Origin: an uncultured Archangium sp. | GTDB taxonomy: Bacteria; Myxococcota; Myxococcia; Myxococcales; Myxococcaceae | DNA length: 64,000 nt | Direction of reading: 5' to 3' | NCBI GenBank assembly: GCA_903905455.1 | Contig: CAIVGN010000006.1 | Coordinates: forward strand, 104,046-168,045 | Made by a program: the position numbers and the translations under genes | The notes under the pieces: model-generated | The model's input: only the letters and a program-made list of their open reading frames with translations | Database searches by the model: none | Told to the model about the DNA's origin: nothing | In this document: positions 26,180 to 34,636 of the stretch, piece after piece | How the letters are laid out: every line of letters starts with the position of its first letter | Position numbering within the stretch: the first letter of the stretch is position 1

Positions 26180-28810
26180 ATGCAGGTGCTGCTGCTCGAT
26201 CTCGTCGCCCAGCGCGGCGGCTTCCTCACCGACGACGGCATGCTCCGCCTCGCCGCGGAGCTCGATCGGCAGCCAGGCGTCGTGACGCGCGTGGTTCGCG
26301 CCGTGGGCGTGGGCCCCGGAGACCCGGTCGTGGAGGCCAGGCTCGCCGAGGGCACGCCCCCGGACCTCGCGGTGCTCGCCCGCGCCTGGAGCGTCGAGCT
26401 CATCGACTGGCTGCGCACCCGCCTGCCCGCGAACACGCGCCTCGTGCGGCTCTCGCGCGACGGCACGCCTTCTTCCCTCGACGCGCGCTTCGACGCGGTG
26501 CTCGATGCCCGGGGGTTGCTGGCGCTGGTGAACGGCGGCAGCGCGGACCAGGCGCGCTTCCACCCGGCCCTGACCTCCGACCTGCGCCGGCGCCTCGAGG
26601 AGCAGTCGCACGCGCAGCCCATGACCGCCGTGAGCGACGGCCTGCGCGCCACCATCACCGGCCCTGCGACCGGCTGTCCCTGGCTCGCCGATGCGCGCAA
26701 GAGCCCTCTCTTCGAAGGGGTGGAGGGCGAAGGCGTGCAGTTCAAGGGGTGCACCTTCTGCCTCGACCAGAGCGGGGCCTACGCGGCGCCCACCCAGGAC
26801 CAGGTGCTCGCCTCGTGGCTGGGCCAGGTGCGCGCCGTCCGGGCCCGGGCCCCGTCCACGCGCGAGGTGTTGCTCGTCGACGAGCGCCCCCACCCGTTTC
26901 TCCCCGCGTTCTTCGAGGCGGTGGCCAGCGAGCCTGCGCTTCACGGTCTCGAGTTGCTGCTCAAGAGTCGCGTCGACTGGCTCCTGCAGTTCGGGGAATC
27001 ACACCTCGCGCCGGCAGCCCGGGCCGCGGCGAAGTCGGGCAGCGTGGTGCACGTCTACCTGGTGGGCTTCGAGAACTTCGATGCCTTCCACCTCGAGCTC
27101 TTCAACAAGGGGCAGACGGCCGAAGACGCCGAGGCGGCCATCGCGCTGCTGCGCTCGCTGTCGGCGCGGTTCCCCACCTCGTTCGAGTTTCGGCGCCTGC
27201 GCGCGCACGGCATCGTGCTCTTCACGCCGTGGACCACGCCCGAGGCGCTGCTGGAGAACGCGCGGTGGATGGCCCGCGTCGACTTCGCCGAGCTGCGCGC
27301 CGAGGCGCTGAAGACGCGCCTGCGCCTCTACCCACGAACGCCCCTGTTCCACCTCGCCCAGCGTGACGGGCTGCTCACCGAGCGCTTCGAGGAGGGCCGG
27401 CCGGATCGCGCGGTCGAGCAGGGCTACGACGCCAGCGCGCCGTGGCGCTTCCGCGACCCCCGCACCGAGGCCGTGTTCCGCGCGGCGACGGCGCTCGGTG
27501 AGAAGCGGGTGCACGACGAGTCCGAGGTGCTCGGCGCCGTGGCCTCGCTGGTGATGGCGCACCCCCGGCTCGCCGAGGTGCCCGGCGATGCCCACCTGCC
27601 GGTGCTGGTCTCGACGCAGTGGCGCGGCTGGCCGCAGCTGCGCGGGCTGGGCACGCTGGGGCTCGATCTCGAGCTCGCCGCGGTGCTCTCCGGGCGCAAG
27701 GCGGCCTCGCTGAAGGAGAACGTGCCGGTGGACCTGGCGCCGGGCCTGGTGCGCGCCTACCGGGCCATGGGGCTCTTCGCCGACATCACCTCGACCCACA
27801 CCTGTGACGCGGGCGTGGGCGTGCACCGTCCCGGTGGGGAGCACGCCATCGTCGCCGTCGCGGCCTCGGCCGAGGTGCTGGCGCAGGTGCTCTCGCTGCA
27901 ACGCTCGCTGTCGACCACCCGCGGGCGCGCCGACGTGGAATCCCTCGGGGGGCTCATGGGCTACCCCGCGTGCTGCAGCGCCACCTTCGCCGAGCAGCTC
28001 GAGCGGGGGGACAACGCCGACAACGAGCGGCAGACCCTGCTGCGCGACGCCGAGACGCCCCTGCCTGCGCTGCTCAACCGCTTCGGGCCCTTTCCGCTCG
28101 TCTCGCACCACGCGTGCAGCCCCGCGTGCGCGCCGTCCCTGGCCATCGCCCGCGAGGCGCTGCAGGTGGTGCGCGCGCGCAGCCCCGAGGCCGCGCGCCG
28201 CGTGGAGGCCGCCCAGTCGAAGCCGGTGCTCTTCCTCGACTACCGCCGCATGGTCGATCTCGAGGGCCGCTTCGAGGGTGACGACTTCGTGGTCGAGTCG
28301 CTCGACGTGCCGGGGGCGCGTGTGCTCGGCGTGCCCCAGCGGGCCGAAGGGGCGCGGCTGGCGCTCTCGGCCGACGGGGTGAGGGTGTCGCTGGCCGGCC
28401 GCGAGCACTTCCTCTCCGCGCCTCGCCCGGTGTTGCTCGTGCCGGGCGCGCCCTTGGCCCCGGTGGTGCGGCGGGCCATCGTGCGCGCGGCAGTCACGGC
28501 GCCGCGGCGCTCGCAGGCGCCGACCCTGCCTGCGCTGCCGCAGATCATCCGCCCCGCGGTGCGCGTCGAGGGCTACCGTATCTCCCGCGTGGACCGCGAC
28601 GGCGAGGCGTGGGTGGTGAGCCTCGTGCGCGAAGGTGACGCGTTCGAGGTGCGGCTGACCGGGCGGCGCGAAGGCCACGAGGGACCGGCCGCGGGTCCGT
28701 TCCGTTTCGACTTCGGGCCCGCCGAGTCGCTGACCACCGAGCGGCGCGCGGCGCTGACCCTGCTCGCCCGCGTCATCGCAGACGCCAGCGCGCGCAAGGG
28801 TTCAGGCTGA
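26180..28810 (+). CDS. B12/rSAM-like protein with variant Cys motif and GYPxCC domain
   Basis: 876 residues from ATG 26180 (GTG at 26177 is an alternative). Residues 1-120 look like a cobalamin-binding-type alpha/beta domain (MQVLLLDLVAQRGGF at the start). The rSAM-like centre lacks a standard CX3CX2C. Instead it has Cys166 (TGCPWLAD), a 24-residue insertion, and then KGCTFCLD (Cys191, 194), so the three ligands are split C-x24-C-x2-C. Class-B-like strands follow (VYLVGFENFDAFHLELFNKGQ, LRLYPRTPLF). A DUF483-like domain with GYPACC at 594-599 and SHHACSPACAPS comes next, then a 100-residue C-terminal domain (YRISRVDRDGEAWVV, FEVRLTGRREGHEG) also seen at the end of the protein at 19782. It overlaps the convergent rSAM gene by 9 bp. 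Confidence 0.75.
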   Translation: MQVLLLDLVAQRGGFLTDDGMLRLAAELDRQPGVVTRVVRAVGVGPGDPVVEARLAEGTPPDLAVLARAWSVELIDWLRTRLPANTRLVRLSRDGTPSSLDARFDAVLDARGLLALVNGGSADQARFHPALTSDLRRRLEEQSHAQPMTAVSDGLRATITGPATGCPWLADARKSPLFEGVEGEGVQFKGCTFCLDQSGAYAAPTQDQVLASWLGQVRAVRARAPSTREVLLVDERPHPFLPAFFEAVASEPALHGLELLLKSRVDWLLQFGESHLAPAARAAAKSGSVVHVYLVGFENFDAFHLELFNKGQTAEDAEAAIALLRSLSARFPTSFEFRRLRAHGIVLFTPWTTPEALLENARWMARVDFAELRAEALKTRLRLYPRTPLFHLAQRDGLLTERFEEGRPDRAVEQGYDASAPWRFRDPRTEAVFRAATALGEKRVHDESEVLGAVASLVMAHPRLAEVPGDAHLPVLVSTQWRGWPQLRGLGTLGLDLELAAVLSGRKAASLKENVPVDLAPGLVRAYRAMGLFADITSTHTCDAGVGVHRPGGEHAIVAVAASAEVLAQVLSLQRSLSTTRGRADVESLGGLMGYPACCSATFAEQLERGDNADNERQTLLRDAETPLPALLNRFGPFPLVSHHACSPACAPSLAIAREALQVVRARSPEAARRVEAAQSKPVLFLDYRRMVDLEGRFEGDDFVVESLDVPGARVLGVPQRAEGARLALSADGVRVSLAGREHFLSAPRPVLLVPGAPLAPVVRRAIVRAAVTAPRRSQAPTLPALPQIIRPAVRVEGYRISRVDRDGEAWVVSLVREGDAFEVRLTGRREGHEGPAAGPFRFDFGPAESLTTERRAALTLLARVIADASARKGSG

Positions 28811-30622
28811 GGGGCGCACCACGCGGCGCAGTTCGTCGGCCCCGTGCAGCTCGACGTAGCCCCGGCGCACGCCGTAGCAGCGGTCGGCCAGCGCGCAGTC
28901 ACGGCAGGCGTCGGCCTTGATGAACTCGCCCCGGTCGAAGCCCGGGAGCAGCTCGCTGAACGCCGCGTAGCGCTCGAGTGACGAGGGCACCAGGCACAGG
29001 GGCACGCCGCACATCGACTCGAAGCCGCCCAGCTCGATGCCCAGGCGCTTCGCCTCGGAGATGGCCGCGGAGATCTGCGGCAGGACCTCGGAGTAACGGG
29101 GAATGAACTCGCGATCGCGCGGCACCACGTCCGTCGAAGGCGCGACGAAGGAGACGTTGATCGACGCCGTGGGCCAGCGCGACGCCACCAGCCGCACGTA
29201 GGGCACGAGGTCGTCGAGGTTCTTCTCGCAGATGACGAAGTTGAGGTTCAGGCGGATCTTCGTCTTCACCACGTTGTCCAGGCCGAGCACGGTGCGCGCG
29301 AAGGTGCCCGGGGCGCTGGTGACGGCGTCGGCGATCTCCGCGCGGCTGCCGTGCAGCGAGCAGAAGAGCTCATCGAGGCCCACATCGGCGAGCGCCTGGG
29401 TCAGCTGCGCATCGGCGAGCTTGATGGCGTTGCTCTGCAGTTGCACCGGCCGCTTCGAGAGCTGCTTCGACAGCGCGACGAACTCCACGAGCTTCGGGTT
29501 GAGCGTCGGCTCGCCGCCCGAGAGGGTGATCTTCACGCCGCGCGCCGCCGCGTCGACGATGGCCCGCCGCACCGCCTCGTCTCCCGCGCCCGGCAGGTGC
29601 GTCGACACGAAGCAGAACCGGCACGCCTGGTTGCAGTGGAAGTTGACGCGGATGATGTCCTCGAGGACGTCCGTGCCGTCGGGTGCGCGGTAGTGGTTGG
29701 GGGTGACCATCTCGCGGTCGATCTGCTCGGCCACGGTGGAGATGAGCGAGAGGCGCCGGCGGGCCCGGTCGTCGGAGATGGGCGCGCAGTGCGGCTGGGG
29801 GAAGCGCGCGAGGTAGGCGCTCGAGAAGCCGCTGCAGCGATCGTTGACCTGGCAGGTGGCGCACGCGTCGACGCGCTGGTGCTGGGGGCGGGGCCGCGTG
29901 CCCGGCGTCAGGGAGAAGAGGTGGGAGGGACGCTCGGCGGCGGAGAAGACGCACGGAGGGGGGGCGGTGCCGGGGTCGAGCTTCACGGGCAGGCCGGCCA
30001 TGCGCGCCGCGGCCTCGACGCGCACGACCACCTTCGCGGCGACTTCGTACGGCAGCAGCTCACTCGCGTCGGGCGCGCTCACCGGCACCGAGAGGTAGAG
30101 CGCACGGGGCGTCTTCCCTCCGAGGTGTTCGACCAACTGCGCGGGCAGCGCCTCGAGCATCGGAGCGGTCGAGCGGGTGACGGCCGTGGAGATCTCGACG
30201 GGCAGGCCGGCTTTCACCACCGCATCGAGGCCGCGCAGGGCCGCGGTGAAACCTCCGGGGTCGCGGGTCACGGCGTCGAGCGCCTCGCCCCAGCCCGAGA
30301 GGTGCACGCGCACCACGGTCAGCCCCGCCTCCACCAGCCGCGCGACCCGGGGGCCGTCGAGCAGGGTGGCGTTGGTCTCGAGCCCGATGGCCTTCGCGCC
30401 GCGCTCCCGGGCATGGGCCACGAGGCGCGGGAGGTCGTCGCGCATGGTGGGCTCGCCGCCGGTGAACCACAGTTCCTCGGCGCCGCTGGCCAACGCCGCG
30501 TCGATGCGCGCCTCGACGGCGGTGGCAGCGATGAAGCGCGGGTCGTCGCTGGGTCGACGCGTCGAGCAGAACGTGCACGCCTGGTTGCAGCGGTAGTGGG
30601 TATGGACGGCTTCGGAGCGCAT
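28802..30622 (-). CDS. Tandem radical SAM protein (two complete units)
   Basis: 606 residues from the ATG at 30622 (MRSEAVHTHY), chosen because the CX3CX2C begins only 11 residues later, as in the neighbours; an ATG at 30643 is also open. Unit 1: CNQACTFC (Cys12, 16, 19), FTGGEPTMRDDL, LETNATLLDGP, tail CATCQVNDRCSGFSSAYLARF. Unit 2: CNQACRFC (Cys330, 334, 337), LSGGEPTLNPKL, LQSNAIKLAD, SLHGSRAEIADAV, internal MCGVPLCLVPSS, tail CRDCALADRCYGVRRGYVELHG. The architecture matches the protein at 22316, suggesting a common two-unit ancestor inside this cluster. It is convergent with the GYPxCC fusion (9-bp overlap). The right border of the rSAM cluster is here. Confidence 0.85.
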   Translation of the reverse strand: MRSEAVHTHYRCNQACTFCSTRRPSDDPRFIAATAVEARIDAALASGAEELWFTGGEPTMRDDLPRLVAHARERGAKAIGLETNATLLDGPRVARLVEAGLTVVRVHLSGWGEALDAVTRDPGGFTAALRGLDAVVKAGLPVEISTAVTRSTAPMLEALPAQLVEHLGGKTPRALYLSVPVSAPDASELLPYEVAAKVVVRVEAAARMAGLPVKLDPGTAPPPCVFSAAERPSHLFSLTPGTRPRPQHQRVDACATCQVNDRCSGFSSAYLARFPQPHCAPISDDRARRRLSLISTVAEQIDREMVTPNHYRAPDGTDVLEDIIRVNFHCNQACRFCFVSTHLPGAGDEAVRRAIVDAAARGVKITLSGGEPTLNPKLVEFVALSKQLSKRPVQLQSNAIKLADAQLTQALADVGLDELFCSLHGSRAEIADAVTSAPGTFARTVLGLDNVVKTKIRLNLNFVICEKNLDDLVPYVRLVASRWPTASINVSFVAPSTDVVPRDREFIPRYSEVLPQISAAISEAKRLGIELGGFESMCGVPLCLVPSSLERYAAFSELLPGFDRGEFIKADACRDCALADRCYGVRRGYVELHGADELRRVVRPSA

Positions 30623-30827
30623 CGCGGACGGCGAATGTCGCATTCTTGGTGCTGCCCTGTCTCCGTTCCCGGCAGGCGGTCCCCGGCGATTGCCGTCGAC
30701 CCGCGCGGCGAGGCGTTCGCCCTGCGGCCATGGTGCCTGTCCTCGAACTCGATGCCCCGGTGCCCGCAGTGCGTCCCAGGCGCGCGGCGTGCCTTGACTC
30801 CTCCAGGTCGGGTCGGTCTCATGCCTG

Positions 30828-32318
30828 ATGCTCTCTTCGAGGGGGGTCCTTCACTCGCGACGCGGTACGACCCCCGGCGCGCGGCTCGCGTGGGTGCTGG
30901 TGTTCGCTGCTTCGGCTGCGCACGCAGCCCCGGGGCTCGATGGCTGCGACGCCACGCCCGATCCCCTGCATGAGGCCCTGTGGAGAGCAGAGCAGTCCCT
31001 GCAGGCCGGCGAGGCCCAGGCCGTTCGCGACCAGGTGGCGCGGGTGCAGCACGACGGCGCGCGCTCGCCCTACTACCTGCTGCGCGCGGGGCGCCTGCTC
31101 GAGGGGCTCGGGGACCAGTCCGCCGCCGACGCCAGCTACGCGCAGGCCCTCGCGGCCGCGAAGCACCCCGGACCCGAAGACGACGCCCACACCGCCAAGC
31201 TCTCCGCGGCCGCGGCCCTCGTGCAGTTGGGCCGCGCCCCGGAGGCGTCCCCGCTCGTCGCCGCGGTGCGCGCCAGTCCTGGTGCGCTGAAGAAGTACGC
31301 CTGCCGCTACATTCCCCTCGCCATGGCGATGGCGGATCGCGGTGACGCGGTCGGTGCGACGGCGTTGCTGGAGGCGGTGCGCACCGAGGCCCCAGATGCA
31401 CGCAGCGTGCACGACGCGCTGGTCGAGTTGGCCTTTCGCAGCGGCGACGGGGCACGCATCGACGCCGCGCTCGAGGCCGCCCTCGCCCGGTTCCCGAAGG
31501 ACGTCGCCTTCACGGTGCGACGCGCCAACCAGATCAAGGTGCGCGGCAAGGCCGACGAAGCCCGGGCCATGCTCGAGCAGTTGATCCTCACCGGTGAGGA
31601 GGACCCGAACCTGCTCGGCGAATACCTCGGCCTGGTGAGCGGCGAAGCGCGGGCCCGGCAGTCGCTCGAGCAGACGCTGCGCCTGGCAGAGGCCAACCCC
31701 TCGCTGCGCGCGCTCTCGATGCTGGTGGGCGTCGAGTACCACTACCTTGGCGACTACGAGAACTCGACGAAGTGGCTGTCGAAGACTGGCGAGCTCATCG
31801 ACCGGGAGCCGCGCATCCCCATGTACCTGGCGATGAACGAGTTCCGGCTGCGCCACCAGGCCGAAGCCGAGGCCCTCATCGAGCGCGCGGCGCGGGCCGG
31901 GCGCCCCGACCCCGACATCTACTACTGCCGGGCGATCATCTCGGTGCGCAAGGACCCCGCGGCGTCGGTGCGGGATCTCGAGCACTACATGCACCTCACC
32001 AGCGGCCGCCCGGACGCGAACCCCGGCAAGCAGGAGCGCGTGCAGCAGACGCTCGACCTCGTGCGGCGCTGCACCGAGGGGACGGACCCCCTGGGCTGCG
32101 TGCAGCGCGACGTGGTCGACAAGGCCCTGGCCCTGGCCTTCAACGAGCACCTCGTCGCGCTGCGCCCCGCAGTGGCCGCCGAACCCGAGATGAAGCCCGC
32201 GCCCCCGGTCGACGGACACGGTGGCCCCGGGCCAGCCCTCGCGGCCATCGGCGCGGCGCTCGTGCTGCTCCTGGCGGGCGGCCTCGCGGTGCGTCGTCGG
32301 GCCCAGCGCCGCTCATGA
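30828..32318 (+). CDS. Exported TPR-repeat protein with C-terminal membrane anchor
   Basis: 496 residues. A basic N-terminus and hydrophobic stretch (LAWVLVFAASAAHA) form a signal peptide. The body is helix-turn-helix repeats of TPR type (for example SPYYLLRAGRLLEGLGDQSA, LMERA-type A/L/Y patterns, PDIYYCRAIISVRKD), about ten units. A Pro-rich spacer and a transmembrane helix near 470-490 (GPALAAIGAALVLLLAGGLA), followed by a basic RRRAQRR tail, anchor it in the inner membrane with the TPR domain outside. The start codon is uncertain because other starts exist before the signal. Co-transcription with the membrane protein at 32315 is certain to be close (ATGA overlap), so the two may form a complex. 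Confidence 0.7.
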   Translation: MLSSRGVLHSRRGTTPGARLAWVLVFAASAAHAAPGLDGCDATPDPLHEALWRAEQSLQAGEAQAVRDQVARVQHDGARSPYYLLRAGRLLEGLGDQSAADASYAQALAAAKHPGPEDDAHTAKLSAAAALVQLGRAPEASPLVAAVRASPGALKKYACRYIPLAMAMADRGDAVGATALLEAVRTEAPDARSVHDALVELAFRSGDGARIDAALEAALARFPKDVAFTVRRANQIKVRGKADEARAMLEQLILTGEEDPNLLGEYLGLVSGEARARQSLEQTLRLAEANPSLRALSMLVGVEYHYLGDYENSTKWLSKTGELIDREPRIPMYLAMNEFRLRHQAEAEALIERAARAGRPDPDIYYCRAIISVRKDPAASVRDLEHYMHLTSGRPDANPGKQERVQQTLDLVRRCTEGTDPLGCVQRDVVDKALALAFNEHLVALRPAVAAEPEMKPAPPVDGHGGPGPALAAIGAALVLLLAGGLAVRRRAQRRS

Positions 32319-34372
32319 CAGGGTCGCGCAGCGGACTGCCCTGGCTGGTGCTCGGGCTGGTCGTCACCGGGCTCGTGGGGACCTACGCCTGGCGCCCACC
32401 GCCGCCGCGCGCCGACGACGAGTTCCTCATCGAGCCGCGCCAGGGCGACCAGCTGGGCGCGTGGATGAACCCGTCGGGCGCCGCGGGCGCGTGGGTGCTT
32501 TCGGGTGGCGACATCCTGCAGAACCACGCGGTCTTCCGCTTCGAGCACCCCTCGACCGGGGAGCGGGTGACGATCGAGCTGCACCACCGCGACGCCGCGC
32601 CGGCCCCGGCGCTGCAAACCGAGAAGTTCGCGCTCACGGTGAAGACCGGCCCCGCACCGCCCGAGTTGATGACGGCGCTCGGGGCCCGGCTGCGCGCGGG
32701 GGAAGGGGCCTTTGCGTGGATCGAGTCGACCGAGCACCCGACGCCGCCCTGGGCGCGAAGGGTTCGGGCGTTGCAGTTGCCGGTGGCCTGGTTTCTCGTC
32801 GCGCAGTCGCCGCTGTGGCTGCTGCTCGCGGCCTTTCGGGCCCGGGCTTCGTTGGCGGCGCTCTCGTGGCGGTTGCGGCTTGGCCTGCTGTGCGCCGTGA
32901 TCGCTGCGGTGCTCGTGCGCTGGGTGTTCGCCCCGCTGCGCATGGTGATGCTCTTCATCGGCTACCACCTCACCGCGCAGGAGCTCACCCTGCAGCCGTT
33001 GCCCCGGTACGGCGCGGCGGTCGCGGTCTTTCACCACGCGCTGCTCGAGGCGTTCGGCGCCGATCACCTCACCACGCTGCGCGCGCACGCGACGATCGGC
33101 GTGCTGCTGGTCCCGTTGGTGGCGGCGCTGGTGCAGGCCCTGGCCTTGCGCCCCCGCGCGGCCGTCGCGGCGGCGTTCCTGTGGGGCCTGGTGCCGGCGT
33201 TCATCGCGCACGACAACTCCGAGGCGAACACCGTGCCGCTGCTGCTGTGGACCGTGTCGGGGCTGGTGCTGTGGCTCGACGCGCGGGAGCGGGGTGGGGG
33301 GCTGTCCCTGGTGGGGAGCGCCGCGCTGCTGGCCCTCGCCGTGGTCGGGCGTCCCGAGTTCCCGGTGCTGGTGCCGGCCGCCGTCGTCGCCTTCGCCCTC
33401 GGTAGCGGCCGTCGCTCTCGCGTCAGCGCGTGGGAGGTGCTGCCGCTCGTGGTGGCCGCGGGACTGCTGGCGATTCCCCACCTCGTGCACGTCGGGGAGA
33501 GCGCGGCGTTGATGGCTGCGCGCGAAAGCCTGCCGATGGGGAAGTCGCTGCTCGGGGCGAACCGCGTCTCGGTGCTCGATCCGCACCTCTACCCGATGGG
33601 CCTGGTGCCCTTCGCGCTGGCGGCGCTCGTGTGGCCGGGGACGCGGCGCGCGGCCGCCATGCTCCTGGGGCTCGCGGGGCTCGGCTTCGTGCTCACCTGG
33701 GTGGACCTCGATCCAGCCAACGTGCTCCGGGTGCAGGTCCCGGGCGCGCTGTTCTTCGCCATGGCCGTGGCCCTGGGCCTCGCGGGGGCGCTCGCGTTCG
33801 CCGAGCGTCGCCTCGCGCGGCCGCTGCATCGTGCGGTGGCGGTGAGCGGAGTGGGCGCGGTGGTGGTGCTCAGCGCGGTGCCCTGCCTGCCGGCGGCCTT
33901 CGGGCGGACCAACGAAGACGAGGAGGAGGCCTTCCTTCGCGAGGCCGTGCGCGTGCTGCCCGCGGGTGACGTGCAGGTGGTGCGGCTCGACTACGGGGAC
34001 GTGCGCGGCCGGCTCAGTGGCTCTCCCGTGCACCTCTACTTTCCGGACTACCTCGTGGCGCCGCCGGGCAGCACTCGCAGCGTGCGCGGCCTCTCCGATT
34101 GGCGGCGCGATCGCTCGCACCCCGCCGCCTATTTGTACGTGGGCACGCGTTGCTACACGCCCGAGCATCCCTTCCATCCCGACGAGGCCCTGGCCGAGGT
34201 GCCGATGCGCGAGCCGTGCCGCGAGCTGCTCGAGCAGCACACCGACGGGGCGGTCCTCGAGCGCGTCGTGGGTAGTCACGGTGACCCGACCCGCACCGGC
34301 TTCTATGGCACGGCGATCGGTCGCCCCCTGCGGCTGGGCCTGTACCGCTTGAAGTCGGCGGCGGCGAACTGA
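32315..34372 (+). CDS. Polytopic membrane protein, glycosyltransferase-39-like layout, unknown
   Basis: 685 residues. One N-terminal helix (WLVLGLVVTGLVGTYAW) is followed by a 130-residue periplasmic domain. From about residue 145 come 10 to 12 hydrophobic helices (for example VAWFLVAQSPLWLLLAAF, GLLCAVIAAVLVRWVFA, LGLAGLGFVLTWVDL), and then a soluble C-terminal domain of 160 residues with several Cys/His. The layout, a polytopic core then an extracytoplasmic C-terminal domain, recalls PMT/GT39-like proteins. I see no clear N-terminal DE/DD catalytic loop, so I do not name an activity. It is translated together with the TPR lipid/membrane protein upstream. Confidence 0.6.
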   Translation: MTGSRSGLPWLVLGLVVTGLVGTYAWRPPPPRADDEFLIEPRQGDQLGAWMNPSGAAGAWVLSGGDILQNHAVFRFEHPSTGERVTIELHHRDAAPAPALQTEKFALTVKTGPAPPELMTALGARLRAGEGAFAWIESTEHPTPPWARRVRALQLPVAWFLVAQSPLWLLLAAFRARASLAALSWRLRLGLLCAVIAAVLVRWVFAPLRMVMLFIGYHLTAQELTLQPLPRYGAAVAVFHHALLEAFGADHLTTLRAHATIGVLLVPLVAALVQALALRPRAAVAAAFLWGLVPAFIAHDNSEANTVPLLLWTVSGLVLWLDARERGGGLSLVGSAALLALAVVGRPEFPVLVPAAVVAFALGSGRRSRVSAWEVLPLVVAAGLLAIPHLVHVGESAALMAARESLPMGKSLLGANRVSVLDPHLYPMGLVPFALAALVWPGTRRAAAMLLGLAGLGFVLTWVDLDPANVLRVQVPGALFFAMAVALGLAGALAFAERRLARPLHRAVAVSGVGAVVVLSAVPCLPAAFGRTNEDEEEAFLREAVRVLPAGDVQVVRLDYGDVRGRLSGSPVHLYFPDYLVAPPGSTRSVRGLSDWRRDRSHPAAYLYVGTRCYTPEHPFHPDEALAEVPMREPCRELLEQHTDGAVLERVVGSHGDPTRTGFYGTAIGRPLRLGLYRLKSAAAN

Positions 34373-34397
34373 GCTCGTGTACGGAGCGGACTCCCGG

Positions 34398-34628
34398 TCA
34401 GGGCGGGCCCGGGCAACGCGACGGGTCGGAGGCCTCGGAGACGACCCGGCGCCAGGCCCGTTGACCGCCCCGGCGTGCTTCGAGGGTGTTCTTCACCTGC
34501 ACCGCGCAACCCGAGGCAGCCGCCGACGCGCGGACCTCCACGACCTCGAGCCGCGGCTCGCCCTCGCGGGAGACGTACGGAGGGGGCAACGACGCGACCC
34601 AGGCGGGCACCTCGAGCGCGGGCTGCAA
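34398..34628 (-). CDS. Small hypothetical protein (TTG start)
   Basis: 76 residues with third-position GC as high as in the surrounding genes, and sensible composition (PALEVPAWVASLPPPYVSRE, RLEVVEVRA, GCAVQVKNTLE). No ATG or GTG is available after the upstream stop, so a TTG at 34628 is the best start. It lies 8 bp downstream of the TIGR02996-type gene and may be coupled to it. It could also be the tail of a broken gene. No family recognised. Confidence 0.35.
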   Translation of the reverse strand: MQPALEVPAWVASLPPPYVSREGEPRLEVVEVRASAAASGCAVQVKNTLEARRGGQRAWRRVVSEASDPSRCPGPP

Positions 34629-34636
34629 GCCGCTCG

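Noticed and set aside
30794..30822. TTGACT-17-TCTCAT as a sigma-70 promoter for the TPR gene
   Set aside because: The -10 is weak and the predicted start site would fall at the assumed start codon, so I could not support it.
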